In this document: positions 9,959 to 20,350 of the stretch, in pieces
Position numbering within the stretch: position 1 is the stretch's first letter
Layout of the letters: every line of letters begins with the position of its first letter
From: Haliclystus octoradiatus
Lineage: Eukaryota; Cnidaria; Staurozoa; Stauromedusae; Haliclystidae
NCBI GenBank assembly: GCA_916610825.1
Contig: OU744449.1
Span: 26,705,732 to 26,769,731, forward strand
Reading direction: 5' to 3'
DNA length: 64,000 nucleotides
Notes under the pieces: model-generated
Seen by the model: the letters and a program-made list of their open reading frames with translations, nothing else
Database searches by the model: none
What the model was told of the DNA's origin: nothing
Translations under genes and position numbers: made by a program

Positions 9959-10934
9959 TAGACTGGTACAAAAAAAAAATGAAAGTTTGAAAGTTGAACT
10001 GTATTTTCGATTTTATTATACTAGTGGGTAAGAAAATCATAAATTCAAAATTTGAGTACAAAAAAATATTTAGAAATGGGCGCTTAATGTCCCTCTGAAT
10101 TGATACACAAAGTCAATGGGGGAAATTCACCAAATTTAAAAGTGATGCATTTGAAAATAATAATATTGGCTTCTACTGTCATTTTGACAGATCACACAAG
10201 TGTGTGGTTTTCTGTTCTGTGAAAGTGTTGACAGATTTTTATTTCAATTTACTATAAATTTGTCAAAGATTTGTTCGAAACTGTTTGTAATGAAAACATT
10301 AATATGGACAGTAATTTTTCTACGTTTTTGTTGGGAAATTTGAGCATAGCAGAGATCCAAAGTTCAAGAAAAACTAAATCTGTTAACACCTTTCCATTTC
10401 ACACCTATTTTTAGTTTTATTTAAAGGAGCAAAAATGACCGGCAGGCGCTACGCACTTAGGATCACGTGCACGCTTATTGTTATAACACAATGTTCATTG
10501 TTGACATGAATTTTATTACAAGTTAGGCCTGCGTATAACAATTGTTTCAAAGCGAGACGGTTGAATTACGCTAAGCATAAATTCAACTTGTGCTCGCAGC
10601 GGTCGCCGGTCAATTTTGCCCCTTTAAAATCATACACTTCTATAATCTGTCAAAATCACAGTGAAATTCATACATTCAAATGCATCACTTTGAAACACAA
10701 ATTTTCAGAATAGGCTCTCATCTAATAGACTTCTGAATGCCACAGTAATATTTCTGAGATTGTTTCCTTTATAGACATAAAAAAATTAGAGCGTTTTCCC
10801 TATTGACTTTGTGTAATAATTTAGAGGGGCATTGAGCGCCCATTTTCCGATATTTTTTTAACTCAAATTTTGAACTAATGATTTTCTTACCCATAACTCA
10901 GCTGTGAAACTTTCTTTTTTCTTGGACCAGTCTA
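9959..10934. mobile_element. Non-autonomous DNA transposon with about 150-bp TIRs
   Basis: The left end starts TAGACTGGT and the right end closes ACCAGTCTA. Homology between the arms continues inward for about 150 bp (left 9959-10115, right about 10805-10934), including GGGTAAGAAAATCAT on one arm and its complement on the other. The flanks ATCAAAAG (9951-9958) and ATCAAGAG (10935-10942) agree at 7 of 8 positions. Long TIRs with an 8/9-bp duplication resemble Mutator-like or hAT non-autonomous elements. A second MITE (10421-10627) is nested inside. No transposase frame is present. Confidence 0.75.
10421..10627 (+). mobile_element. TTAA-flanked MITE, copy 1
   Basis: TTAA, then AGGAGCAAAAATGACCGGC at the left and its imperfect complement GCCGGTCAATTTTGCCCCT before TTAA at the right. 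The copy at 28121-28327 has the same total length (207 bp with both TTAAs). TTAA duplication points to piggyBac-type mobilisation. The element is too short to code for a transposase and is nested in 9959-10934. Confidence 0.8.
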
Positions 10935-11959
10935 ATCAAGAGTCGTGAAACTTTCAGATGCTTCTCAAATCAGTTTACGACGTGAATCCAATAAATGTTG
11001 CCAACATGATACGGTTGATACCGAAAGCACATAAAGCTAGCAAGACCGGAATGTCTAATTTTCGCACCAGCATTTTTGTTTATTTGTTGCATTGCACTTC
11101 GTTGAATTACGCTTTCTCAAGAATGCGCAATTCTTGTTTTTATTAAAGTCAGGGAAGCAAGTGTTTGACTTTTACAACTCTGCAAAGCACCATGAGTAGG
11201 CCCATAATTCTCCTGTAGAAATTCACCAGCGAACCAAATTTTGTTGTCACTGCGGATTGGCTGTTTCGTATGTTCAGAAACCAGACAGTCAGCTCCAACT
11301 GCTGGGCAATGTAATGCTCATAAGAATTCAAAATAAGAAACTTCTTGCTCAAAACAAGAAATTTTGGTATATAAAACAAACAAAATATTTTTTATCTTAT
11401 TGCACCAATGTTACCATTGTGGATTCTCACGCCAATATAATCCCTTGCTTCTAGTATCGTGAAATTAGATTCTCCGTTTTTAAGTAATTGATCAACGCAA
11501 GATATACTTTCGTAGCGCCATCTCCTAGTATTGAAAGGTAACTATATGCTTTGATGATGCCATTATGCATGTACCTATAAATTCAAGCATTAAAATAGTA
11601 ATAATTGGTAAGATAGTCTTGTACATTCTGGCTGTTTGAGAGAGTTAATACAAAATGAAAAGTATTGAACTAATCAGATACATCAGAGTATTTTGTTATT
11701 GACAGTACGGTATGTGTGTGTTTTGACTTATTTATATCTGATCTGTGTGACACTGGCCAACTTGCTGATGATGCTCGATATTCGGTATGATACAATACGA
11801 TTAATTTAACACAGGCGTACGTTGGTTAATATTGACTTGTAACTGTGTGTTCAAAGGCACATTATTGTGCGATTATTACGCTATTACACTATTCTAACGC
11901 ATAATTGCGTTAAAAATGCTCAAATCTATTGAATTGCATAATTATTTCGTGGTGTTGCT

Positions 11960-12058
11960 TTAAAGGAGCAACATTGACCGGCGGTCACTACGAGCTCAAC
12001 TTGAATTAAGCATAGCGTAAATTCAACGATCACTGTCAGCCATGGCTTCGGCAATTTT
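11960..12058 (+). mobile_element. Partial or divergent TTAA MITE
   Basis: Begins TTAAAGGAGCAACATTGACC, matching the left end of the 10421 and 28121 elements. It also keeps an AATTCAAC-type internal piece. The right end is not recognisable. Confidence 0.45.
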
Positions 12059-13204
12059 TCAATTTTCAAGCTCCAGGATGGTTTCAGCGAAAACAAAACA
12101 ATACAAACGACAAACACGCGCGTGACTCTAGGCGCGTAGAGCCCATCGGTTGTTTTGTCCTATTAAATCTTATTAATCACTATTTTTGATATAAATTTAA
12201 TTTCAAATTATTCAGGCAACTCTGGTTTATGCTGCAGTAGAAGCATTTGCACTAGAGCATTTCTGAAATACTGTACTGTAGTTATCCTCATCATACGGTG
12301 CTAAAATGATTGGTTTGTTTGATCAGGTAATTGTATATAATTTTGATTATTATCCAGAATTGAATTTTGCTAATGGTAAAACGTCGGGTTCAAAGTACAA
12401 AGATGATTGATAGTGGCAAGAAAATTTGCAAGGAATAGACTACTTATACTTTAACAGATGTCCATATCATCTTATGTTAAGAACTTTGAGACTTGAATTC
12501 TGGAAAATTTAAGAATAATTCCAGCATTCAGAGGTTCATTTCAGGGCATTCTGTGAGATTAGGTATGCTGATTACTTACTATGCTGTAAATAATAATCAT
12601 TATAAGGCTTTTTTTTAAGGTTGAAAATTCTAAAACAGTCGAGAAAATGTGAGAAAATTTGAGTCTCGAATCAATTTTACATGTCTTTGTAAAAGAGAGA
12701 GCGTATTTATCGAACCTGAGATCAAAAAATATATGTTTTAGTCAATGATATTGACATGTCAATTTTGAAGCAAATTATTTTCCTCCATATCGATTTGAGA
12801 ACAAGGATAGTCCCACGAATGGCCAATATTGTTTTGCCCTTTCTCTTACATATTTGTTGTATTAATAGGTATACAGTTGCTATAATGAGCTGAATAGCTA
12901 GCATCTAAGCTTTATTGTTACATTGTTATTGACTGTCATCCCCCTTACACGACCCTCAGTTCAGATTCGATCATCTATAAATCTGGTTTCAAAAGAAGAA
13001 TAGAATACAAGTTAAACAGCGAGGTCACGCTAAAACATACAAGGAAATTAAAAGAACATATTGAATAAGATTTAAATAACATGAATAGCTATAGAGATAA
13101 AAATGATAATAAAACTTAAAATTTTTCAAATTGTAACTGTGTAAATGTAAGATACTATGTATACAGTACTATAGTTTTGATAAATTCTCATCATCTGATT
13201 CTAG

Positions 13205-13276
13205 GTTAATCTACGCTTCCATCGCATCCAAAGCAAATCAAACGATTATGTCCTTGCAATCCGAAGATTGGAATAA
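13205..13276 (+). CDS. Candidate terminal exon, unknown protein
   Basis: After an acceptor-like CTGATTCTAG the phase-0 frame reads VNLRFHRIQSKSNDYVLAIR and ends at a TAA that overlaps an AATAAA hexamer. The partner exons upstream are not identified. Chance is quite possible. Confidence 0.22.
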   Translation, partial: VNLRFHRIQSKSNDYVLAIRRLE

Positions 13277-13405
13277 ATGAGTAAATTACACTTGCTAATT
13301 AATATATTCCAGTAAATATATTAATATGTACTTAGTAATATCAATAAGGTGCTTATGTTGTCTTTGCTGTTTCAATAGTGCTCGATGCCATAAATGCAGA
13401 GCTGT

Positions 13406-13554
13406 TTAATAATTGATAAACGAAAAAATCAAACATTCATATTTGCTACTATTAGTTTCACGCCAAGGCGATCATCATTGCCTGATGATCGCCTTGGCGT
13501 GAAACTAATAGTAGCAAATATGAATGTCTGATTTTTTCGTTTATTAATTATTAA
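13406..13554. repeat. Near-perfect 149-bp palindrome
   Basis: Arms 13406-13477 and 13483-13554 (72 bp each) are reverse complements with two mismatched pairs (13415/13545 and 13432/13528) around a 5-nt centre. Each arm carries a hammerhead-like core. An RNA from either strand would fold as a long hairpin. The low mismatch count means recent origin or homogenisation. Confidence 0.93.
13478..13517 (+). ncRNA. Hammerhead ribozyme motif, copy 1 (best copy)
   Basis: Stem I 5' strand UUGC (13478-13481), then CUGAUGA (13482-13488), then stem II CGC-CUUG-GCG inside a U/U pair (13489-13500), then GAAAC (13501-13505). Stem III has only A-U and C-G pairs with loop UAAUA. The cleavage triplet is GUA (13511-13513), and GCAA (13514-13517) pairs fully with UUGC. 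All conserved core bases are present. The layout is type I with a minimal stem III, as known in Penelope-like elements and retrozymes, where cleavage may need dimers. The U/U mismatch at the base of stem II is unusual. The mirrored arm on the minus strand (13443-13477) has AUGAUGA, so its C3 is lost. Confidence 0.7.
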
Positions 13555-14693
13555 TATGTACTTAAATACATTGCTGTTTATTTTACATTATATTGTAGTA
13601 TGCGTATTAATGGAAGAAGTATATAATAAATGAGTCTGTTTTGAAAACGAGATATTCTTTGAATACAGTTGGATTGTTCACCGTGATTTTTAACCATTGT
13701 TTTGGCCAATTTCACTCATTGAGGGAGACAATAACAGAACTGAAGCGTCAAATTAAGCTGTCCGATTTCCAGCCGATTTGATAAAAAACCAACGGGTAGA
13801 AGGCAGCATTTTATGAGGATGGCGTAAAATCAATGTGACGCCGTCAAATGACGCGTTGTGCGCATGCGCAGTAGTGCTAAATGTTAGTACGCATGCGCAC
13901 AACCCAAAATATGTGTGATTTTTACGTATAAATCCCACTTTTTCCTTCTTCCGTCAAAACGAGCCAGCACAAATGACGCCATCAACTAGCGGCGTCAAAA
14001 ATATGCCCGAGTTTTACCTGATTTGTCATTGTTTTAAGGCACGTAATCAGCCCGATCTTGCACAATTTAAAAAATCGTTTGTCATTCATCCGATTTATCG
14101 GTTTTGAGGTGACATCGAGCCAGCATTAATATCGTGCTGGTATATTGTATGCCGGTGTATTAATGGGTCTCAGAAGTCAATCATGTTTTCAAGATGTTTA
14201 TTCCAGATTATTATATATTTTTTTCTCTCATAAACTCTTTACAATACTACTATTAACTATTATTAATTATTAATTATATACTATATATTCATTTGTGTAT
14301 ATATTGTATTAATGAATTAAGGTCACAATTCTTATTATATAACAAAATAATGTGGTAAAATATTATCTACTAAAAGCTTATACAAAGTAGGTGGAAATAT
14401 ATTAATACAGTCTATCAATTCTTCTTTTTCTTAACGTTGTAGATTATAGAATTAATTAATATTATCCGCATTATCAATGAATCTCGATCAAGGACATGAT
14501 TTTCTTGACGGCTTCGAAAAATCTTCCTTACTAAAAAAGAAAGAAAATATATGCATTTGCAGTGATCATTTAAAAGACATAGGGTAACAAGTCATTATTT
14601 ACAACTTCATTGTACGTTGGCTCATGATATGATATATTTTCTTAAATCGACTGAATTGAATATGTAAATTTGATCAAATATATCACATACATA

Positions 14694-14717
14694 TACATAT
14701 ATATATATATATATTAT
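14694..14717. repeat. AT microsatellite
   Basis: A short run of alternating A and T (about 24 bp), directly upstream of the hammerhead-family module. Confidence 0.85.
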
Positions 14718-14724
14718 AATAGTA

Positions 14725-14871
14725 CTTATGTTGTCTGTACTGTTTTCATAGTGCTCAATGGTATTTGTAAATGCAGAGCTGTATAGAATTAAATTAATTG
14801 GAAAAACACAAAAAATCATTCATTTTTGCTACTTCAAGTTTCACGCCTAAGCGATCATCAGGAAATCTCTA
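14725..14871 (-). mobile_element. Hammerhead-family element, single copy
   Basis: Contains the shared module (CTTATGTTGTCT, AGTGCTCAATG, AAATGCAGAGCTGTAT on the plus strand) and the ribozyme at 14825-14866 on the minus strand. Similarity to 13351-13477 runs along the whole length. No TSD or terminal repeat was found, so the true ends are uncertain. Confidence 0.5.
14825..14866 (-). ncRNA. Hammerhead ribozyme motif, copy 2
   Basis: On the minus strand: CUGAUGA (14861-14855), stem II CGC-UUAG-GCG with a U/U base pair, GAAAC (14842-14838), loop UUGAA, GUA (14832-14830), then GCAAAA. Stem I is UUUC against GCAA, with one mismatch. The core bases are intact. Confidence 0.62.
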
Positions 14872-15319
14872 ATTATACATATTATATTTTTATACGAAGC
14901 CTCAAGCCTGAACCTATATAGAGCAGAACAATAACTTAAATTGAAAAATATACGTCACCTCAATCATCCTCATCATCATCATCATTTATGCAACAATAAA
15001 CGGTTATTGTAATGAAATGTGTATATACTGATACCCTTGTATCTATCTATATTATATATGTATGAAGAAAAGAACTCTCGAAAACATAATAATTGATAAT
15101 GAAATCTAAAAAATGTGCAATGAAAATTGTCTATAGCGGCCAGCTATGAGATCACATTTGTAACTGATTTCATTGTATAACATTAGAGCTTTGGGCAGCC
15201 TTTGTCGTCATGCCTCAACATCAATCGTAATTCGTAAACAATGATTAAACAAAATTATATCTATATATATAGGGCATGTATCAAATAATTAAAATTCTTA
15301 TATAAATACCTAATTGGTA

Positions 15320-15440
15320 GATTACTTGTAGTGTCAGGCAAACCCTCGTTGTCGTTGGCCAGCGTGTGTCGTGACTCTCAGTTTCACGGAGTAGTGTCTG
15401 GTATGGTAGTGTCACGGGACGCTCTTATTACGAAACTCCC
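15320..15440 (-). pseudogene. Possible relic of an SH2-like exon
   Basis: After CTATTCAG the minus strand reads GSFVIRASRD in one frame and YSVKLRV in another, then HYK. The order GSF(L/V)(V/I)R-S ... Y-L-V ... HYK is that of SH2 strands B to D. Frame changes and stops make it a relic at best. This is a pattern match by eye only. Confidence 0.15.
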
Positions 15441-15513
15441 TGAATAGAATAAATACAATTAAAATGAAATATTTTTTACATCAAAAATAAAAAAGCTATG
15501 AAAGCGTCATCTA

Positions 15514-15731
15514 GCGGCCTTGGTGTAGTGGCTAGGGTGTTGGACCACGGCCCGCAGGGTCTCAGGTTCAATCCCTGTCCGGAGCACGGTAGGTTGGCGT
15601 CAGAAAGGGCATCCGGCTATTAAACGCACACAAGCTTCAAAATACTAACAAATTAACCAACCACCCCGGTGAAAAAAAGCTGTAAGCTTACCCGGTTCGT
15701 GGAAAATGATAAATCCAAAACAAAAAAAAAT
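15514..15731 (+). mobile_element. tRNA-derived SINE with A-rich tail
   Basis: The head has an A box (TGGTGTAGTGGCTAGGG) and B box (GGTTCAATCCC) at tRNA spacing. The body contains GGCGTCAGAAAGGGCATCC and then GGC, a module shared by many invertebrate SINEs. The end is A-rich (AAAACAAAAAAAAATAATAA). Transcription would be by RNA polymerase III from the internal promoter. The flanks show no clear duplication. Confidence 0.85.
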
Positions 15732-15746
15732 AATAATCTCACCACA

Positions 15747-16876
15747 TCAGTGATCATGGATCCATAACGTCTCATTTTTGTGTGCATGCCAAACCTGAAT
15801 AGGATAGATAAAAAGTAATTCCGATATTATTGGTTTGATAGAGAATTACAATGTCCTTAAAATTGAATATGGCAACCAAACACGATAAAATACTTTCCTT
15901 CCGTAACAGAATCTAATCTAATTAATAAATTATGAAAATAAGAATCAAGTATATATATGTGGAATGGAATACTGTAAACAATTTTGACGAAACGTATTAC
16001 TTTGCCTATGGCTAATTATTCATGTCGACCAAATCCCTATCTCGTCATCGTGTACATGGTAACTTTCCAGACAGATTTCATTTCCAGAAGGGGAGCGTAT
16101 CTGAAAAATACAAACGAGAAAAATATGTATCTCTAAATGCTCTCGCGAACAAATGAAATAATTCTGAAATGGAAATTTGTAATTAAAACTCATTTCAAAA
16201 TCAATTTTAATTACCTAAGCGTCTTTATCATATATATATATGACATTTGTGTCGAATAAATATTGATTGCTTCCCAGAAATGCTATAAAAAGCGTATACA
16301 GCAAAAAAAAATTCAAAATATTGAATAAATTAGAGATTGCTAAGACTGCAAAAAATATTTGACAAAATGTTATAACTGTTACCTTGCCTATAGCTATTTA
16401 TTCATGTCGATCAAATATCTATCTCGCCCGCTATCTCGTCATCGTGTCATGGTAGTTTTCTAGAATAATTCAAGTCCAGAAGGAGAGTGGAAGAATTACT
16501 AAAAGACATAAATACATAATGTAGAATTAGACGCTATGAATATACTTACGAATCGAGAATGCTGAAGCCATCCAAAGGGAAAATGAAATGCTTCCTCTTT
16601 CTTTTGATTATGCTTAAACTTGCTAGAAGATAAACAAATTGAATTGAAAGTACTTGGTATAGTCATATATATATACAAATCTGTTTATAAAAAGAACTAA
16701 TTTTGCCTTATTAGAAATCTTTTTATCTTTGCTTTTTCTACCCAAATCCAAGACTTTAAGCAAGTTTGAGATACGACCGTTTATTAGAATGCACTTTCTG
16801 TGAATGCCGAATTATCTCATTCTAACTGCCAGATAAAATGCGTCGACAAAAAGTTGCTGGTACTCCATTGGGAATT
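15747..16876 (-). CDS. Tentative small-exon gene, minus strand, unknown product
   Basis: Four exon candidates join in phase: 16876-16827 (after ATTGCAG), 16622-16550 (after CTTCTAG, donor GTAAGT), 16100-16064 (after TTTTTCAG) and 15794-15747 (after CCTATTCAG, ending in TGA). The joined frame stays open for about 70 codons, with pieces GVPATFCRRILSG, KHFIFPLDGFSILDS, YAPLLEMKSVWK and VWHAHKNETLWIHDH. No family is recognised and the 5' exons are missing. A diverged relative of the 37-nt third exon lies at about 16498-16456, with an acceptor but no GT donor. A SINE sits next to the last exon. Each piece is short, so chance joining is possible. Confidence 0.3.
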
Positions 16877-17373
16877 CTGCAATTAATTGACATCGTTCCA
16901 CCCTTTCCTTTGAATATCATGGCATAACAAATCTATTTCAAATAATACCTCCCTTGAGGATAACATCAAAACAATTTGATTTTAAATGCAATGATACGTT
17001 TGACCAGCGAAGAACAACGAATTAGTTTTCAATTTAATTAATACCGAAATATATTTGAGTCCTTCAATGTTAGTACGATGCAAAAATAAAACTAATTTCC
17101 TAATTTTACAAAATCCTTGCTATTCTTTTTCAGTTTTCTTTCAGTTGCATTTTAATAAAATAGCCATTTTTCTATGGCAACATCTACGGTTTCCTATAAA
17201 ACGGGAATAACACTAATAATAGTAATAAATTTAATAGAGCGCTATTTCCAATAGTTGCTCAATAGCGCTTTATACATATTAAAATATTATATATATTTTT
17301 ATTTTTTTATTAAACAGTGATGTTAATAACTTAAAAAAGTTGGTTAAAAAATATACTGCAAATACTTCAACAT

Positions 17374-18380
17374 TTAAAGAGTTTCGAATGACCAGCAGCC
17401 TTTGCTTTGTTTTGTTGTTTTGATTACAAGAAACGAGGCTAATCCTCGGGAAAGTGACGTCAGCGCTCACGTCAGAGGATTGTCCTCGTGGCTGTTGCTA
17501 CGGAAAGACAAGACAGAAAATAGTCTGGTTTATCAATTTCGTTTTTTGATAAATCTCAATTCTTACTTGTCGAAACGCAAAGTTTATGGCTATAGATATC
17601 CAACAAATGTATACGGATCAAAAATAAATAGCGGACTGGGAGTCACACAGTCCGATTATCTGTCTGAGAAGTTGAGACGCAAATCAAAACAACTTGGATA
17701 AAATGTACTTTCAAATCAACACTAAATAAATTCATATGATTCTAAATTTTACAATTTACGTGCATAAATACTGCAGAAAAACAATGCAATATAAAACATA
17801 CATAAGTATGTAACTAACTATTTTTAGACGAAGCCTACGTGTAACGTGTTTACAAATATAATTTTGAGTCAATGATCAAAGTATCCGTAGTAAAAATCGA
17901 ATTCACCTGGTGTTATAATTTCATTCTGTTTCGGCTATAAATTTCGATTTTGAATGCTAGCAAATCTCTTCCTGTTCTTTCAATCCCTAATATTCTTATA
18001 TCAAGTAAACACCATTACACCAACATCAAATTTTGAATCAGTCGAGTTCAGTTGTAGCTTTCAACTCTGTCATCCTTCCTCAATTCGTATGACGCTAGTA
18101 GCAAGTGAATTGATTTTTGTGGGACACATTTATTCAAGCATCGAAAGCCCTTACGACGTCCACCTCTATTGCTCTTGTAATTTTCCAAACCAGTTCGTTG
18201 ATAAATAACTTTGCAAAATGCTTCCATGCTCGTTTTACGAAAATGTTTTGCAAAATCGCGTGTGTGTGCAAAGGAGACACAAAGGCGGGCCGTGTATCAT
18301 GAAAACGAGTGATTGAAATCTGGGTCCAGATTTCAAAGACAAAAATATACAAAGGCTGCTGGTCATTTTATGGTCTTTAA
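17374..18380. mobile_element. TTAA-flanked 1-kb non-autonomous DNA transposon, copy 1
   Basis: Left end AGAGTTTCGAATGACCAGCA and right end TGCTGGTCATTTTATGGTCT are imperfect inverted repeats of about 30 bp, each bordered by TTAA. A second copy at 29617-30632 has the same ends and the same interior order, with different outer flanks, which fixes the borders. The interior has a CRE-like TGACGTCAGCG with a nearby CACGTCA. The longest frame (17402-17701) is not shared intact, so the element is judged non-coding. TTAA targets suggest piggyBac-type mobilisation, although the termini lack the common CCY start. Confidence 0.85.
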
Positions 18381-18745
18381 AGGCAATTTTAAAAAGACTC
18401 ATTTTTATTAATTGTTTAAAATTTTTAATTGATTTTGCATATTTTGCTTCTCCTGTAAGATTGTTTCACATTGTGGGGGCAGCCTAGGTAAACACTCTTC
18501 CGCCATAACGGCATAGTTTGTACAATTTAAAATTCAGAGTTTTACTGTTGTTAGACCTTAGCGATCTTCTAGGTTCATAAATAGTAACAAGTTCTGAAAT
18601 GTAAGTAGGTGCCAGCCTGTGAATTGCTTTGAATTAAGAGTCACCCGGCCTTTTCAATAGCGTGAAACGAGAATTTGGCAGTATTAAAAAGGGAATTTTG
18701 TATCCTTTGATGCTGTTGAAAGATAGATGAAATCAATGTTTGCTC

Positions 18746-18908
18746 TAGCCTGCTCGCAGACTATCTGTAGATAGCCAAACTCTGTAGAGCAGTGTAGGCT
18801 ATCTTTTGTTAGTCTGCGTCTAGACTAAAACGTTTCTGAAGGAAACTGTAAATATACTTGTAAGTGTAACACTTTCCTTCAGAAACATTTTAGTCTGGAC
18901 GCAGGCTA
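18746..18908. mobile_element. Small relative of the TAGCCTGC long-TIR family
   Basis: Starts TAGCCTGCTCGCAGACTA and ends TAGTCTGGACGCAGGCTA. It has a second internal inverted repeat carrying TTTCTGAAGGAAA and its complement. The outer ends match the 43943-44951 element. No TSD is evident. Confidence 0.6.
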
Positions 18909-19199
18909 ATCTTTTGTGCGATCTCAGGAAAATTGAAACCAGTGATTTTTACAACAAGGAAATTTTCTACCGTGATCCGAATGATGCGAGAATGATACCC
19001 TTTTGTAATCTCAAAATAGTACATGCATTTGAGTCATGACTACGTCACGTCTACGTATGTATCCAGGAGTCTACCCTGGCCTCATTTCATCTGGCCCTCA
19101 TTTTAGAAATCTATCGTTTTTGCAGAGGGCACCATAAAACATTTAGAAACCTTGGATTGTTAGAAGGCTATCCCTATCTCATCGTTCACTAACGTGTCA

Positions 19200-20350
19200 C
19201 TAAATAGGTAATGTTATTATTGGTTGAAGACGTCGTTTGAGCCCATTTGCATTGATTCAAATTCTTCAAAAATATTTTTACCATTTCACCGTAATGAAAT
19301 ACTCAAACCGTCACCAACAATCCATTCAGAAAAACAAAATTTTGATTAACAGGTATATTGAACATCTATTTAAAACATTTCGGCGGAAAATTTGCCTATT
19401 TGATTATAATCAAAATCTAGCATTATGATGCATATTAGTTAACTTAGTCTTTAAGGCTGTATAAATGTTAGTGACACACATAGATCGTAATATCTGTCCT
19501 TCATGTGCCTGTTGAATTGGAACAGATTTGGCTGATTATATCATATCGTATCATGATATATTAATTTTTGCTTGAAAATGATCTCTATATGATTAATAGT
19601 ATTGTCTGTTTGTTAATAAATTACACTCGTTGCTAGTATATGACAAGTCGTTAAACGTTTCAGCTATATCATGGTATTCTCTTGCAGCTTTCGTATACTT
19701 CATAATTAGTGTGAAATATATATTGAGTGACCTCCTGTCCTTAACCAAAACTGACCTTCTTTTTTCAGGACATCTTTCGGCGCGAAACATGAATCACATA
19801 GTAAGTTTTGATTTCACTGTTTTGAATAAAATTATGTTGTCCCTATACAATTTCTACATAAAATCATAATGAATCTTGGAAAAATGGCAACATTTTCTAT
19901 TTACCTTGAAAACAGAAACTGAGATTTTATTTTATTGAATTTAAACATCTTGTTTGACAGAACATCCCAATCTTCCTATCGACTAAAAATGAACTTGAAC
20001 CGATACTAAATCTAAACCTCCCGAATAGCTCTAATTCACAAATGAGATCATCCTTGAATAGGCAACTTTACGTTTTAGGTGATCATCAGACATGTCTTGA
20101 ATGCAAAAAATACTGATGACATATTATCAAGCACACAATTATTCTAGAATTTTTTTCATCTTCCAAGACATCTTGATGAAACTGTCGAACAATCGCATTT
20201 TGCACAATTTATATAATCCTGGTTTCGAAATACTCTTTCAAGCTCCAAATGTCAAAACATCTTATTTGCGTACTTGAAAAAAGCTCGCGTCATCGAAGAA
20301 TTTGATAGAAAATCTGTGCCTATATTTCTATGCATATATATAACGAAAAC
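19200..20350. repeat. Diverged second copy of the 1480-3093/7844-8083 locus, without the gypsy insertion
   Basis: In-order blocks match both flanks of the gypsy element. Around 20200-20230 the sequence runs from the left-flank homology (GAACAATCGC) straight into right-flank homology (TATATAATCCTGG), so this copy is empty. It also keeps the donor-like AACAG|GTATAT near 19352. No intact gene is seen in it. Confidence 0.65.

Larger units (their letters stand above)
10943..13340. other. Stretch without an assignable gene
   Basis: It holds a partial relative of the TTAA MITE (11960-12058), a few exon-like plus-strand pieces (near 12217 after TTATTCAG, and 13205-13276) and otherwise AT-rich sequence with no clear structure. 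Confidence 0.4.
13351..13554. mobile_element. Hammerhead-family element, inverted pair
   Basis: A module beginning CTTATGTTGTCT and carrying AGTGCTC, then AAATGCAGAGCTGT, precedes the left palindrome arm. The same module precedes the hammerhead at 14825-14866 and in weaker form those at 27854 and 63000. It defines a repeated unit of about 125-150 bp with a ribozyme at one end. Here a second, inverted ribozyme arm is attached. Confidence 0.55.

Noticed and set aside
14694-14717. CRISPR-like or tandem regulatory array
   Set aside because: Only a dinucleotide microsatellite; no spaced direct-repeat array occurs anywhere in the window, and the DNA is eukaryotic.
15514-15590. tRNA gene on the plus strand
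   Set aside because: Same reasoning: a tRNA-like head followed directly by a SINE body and A-rich tail.
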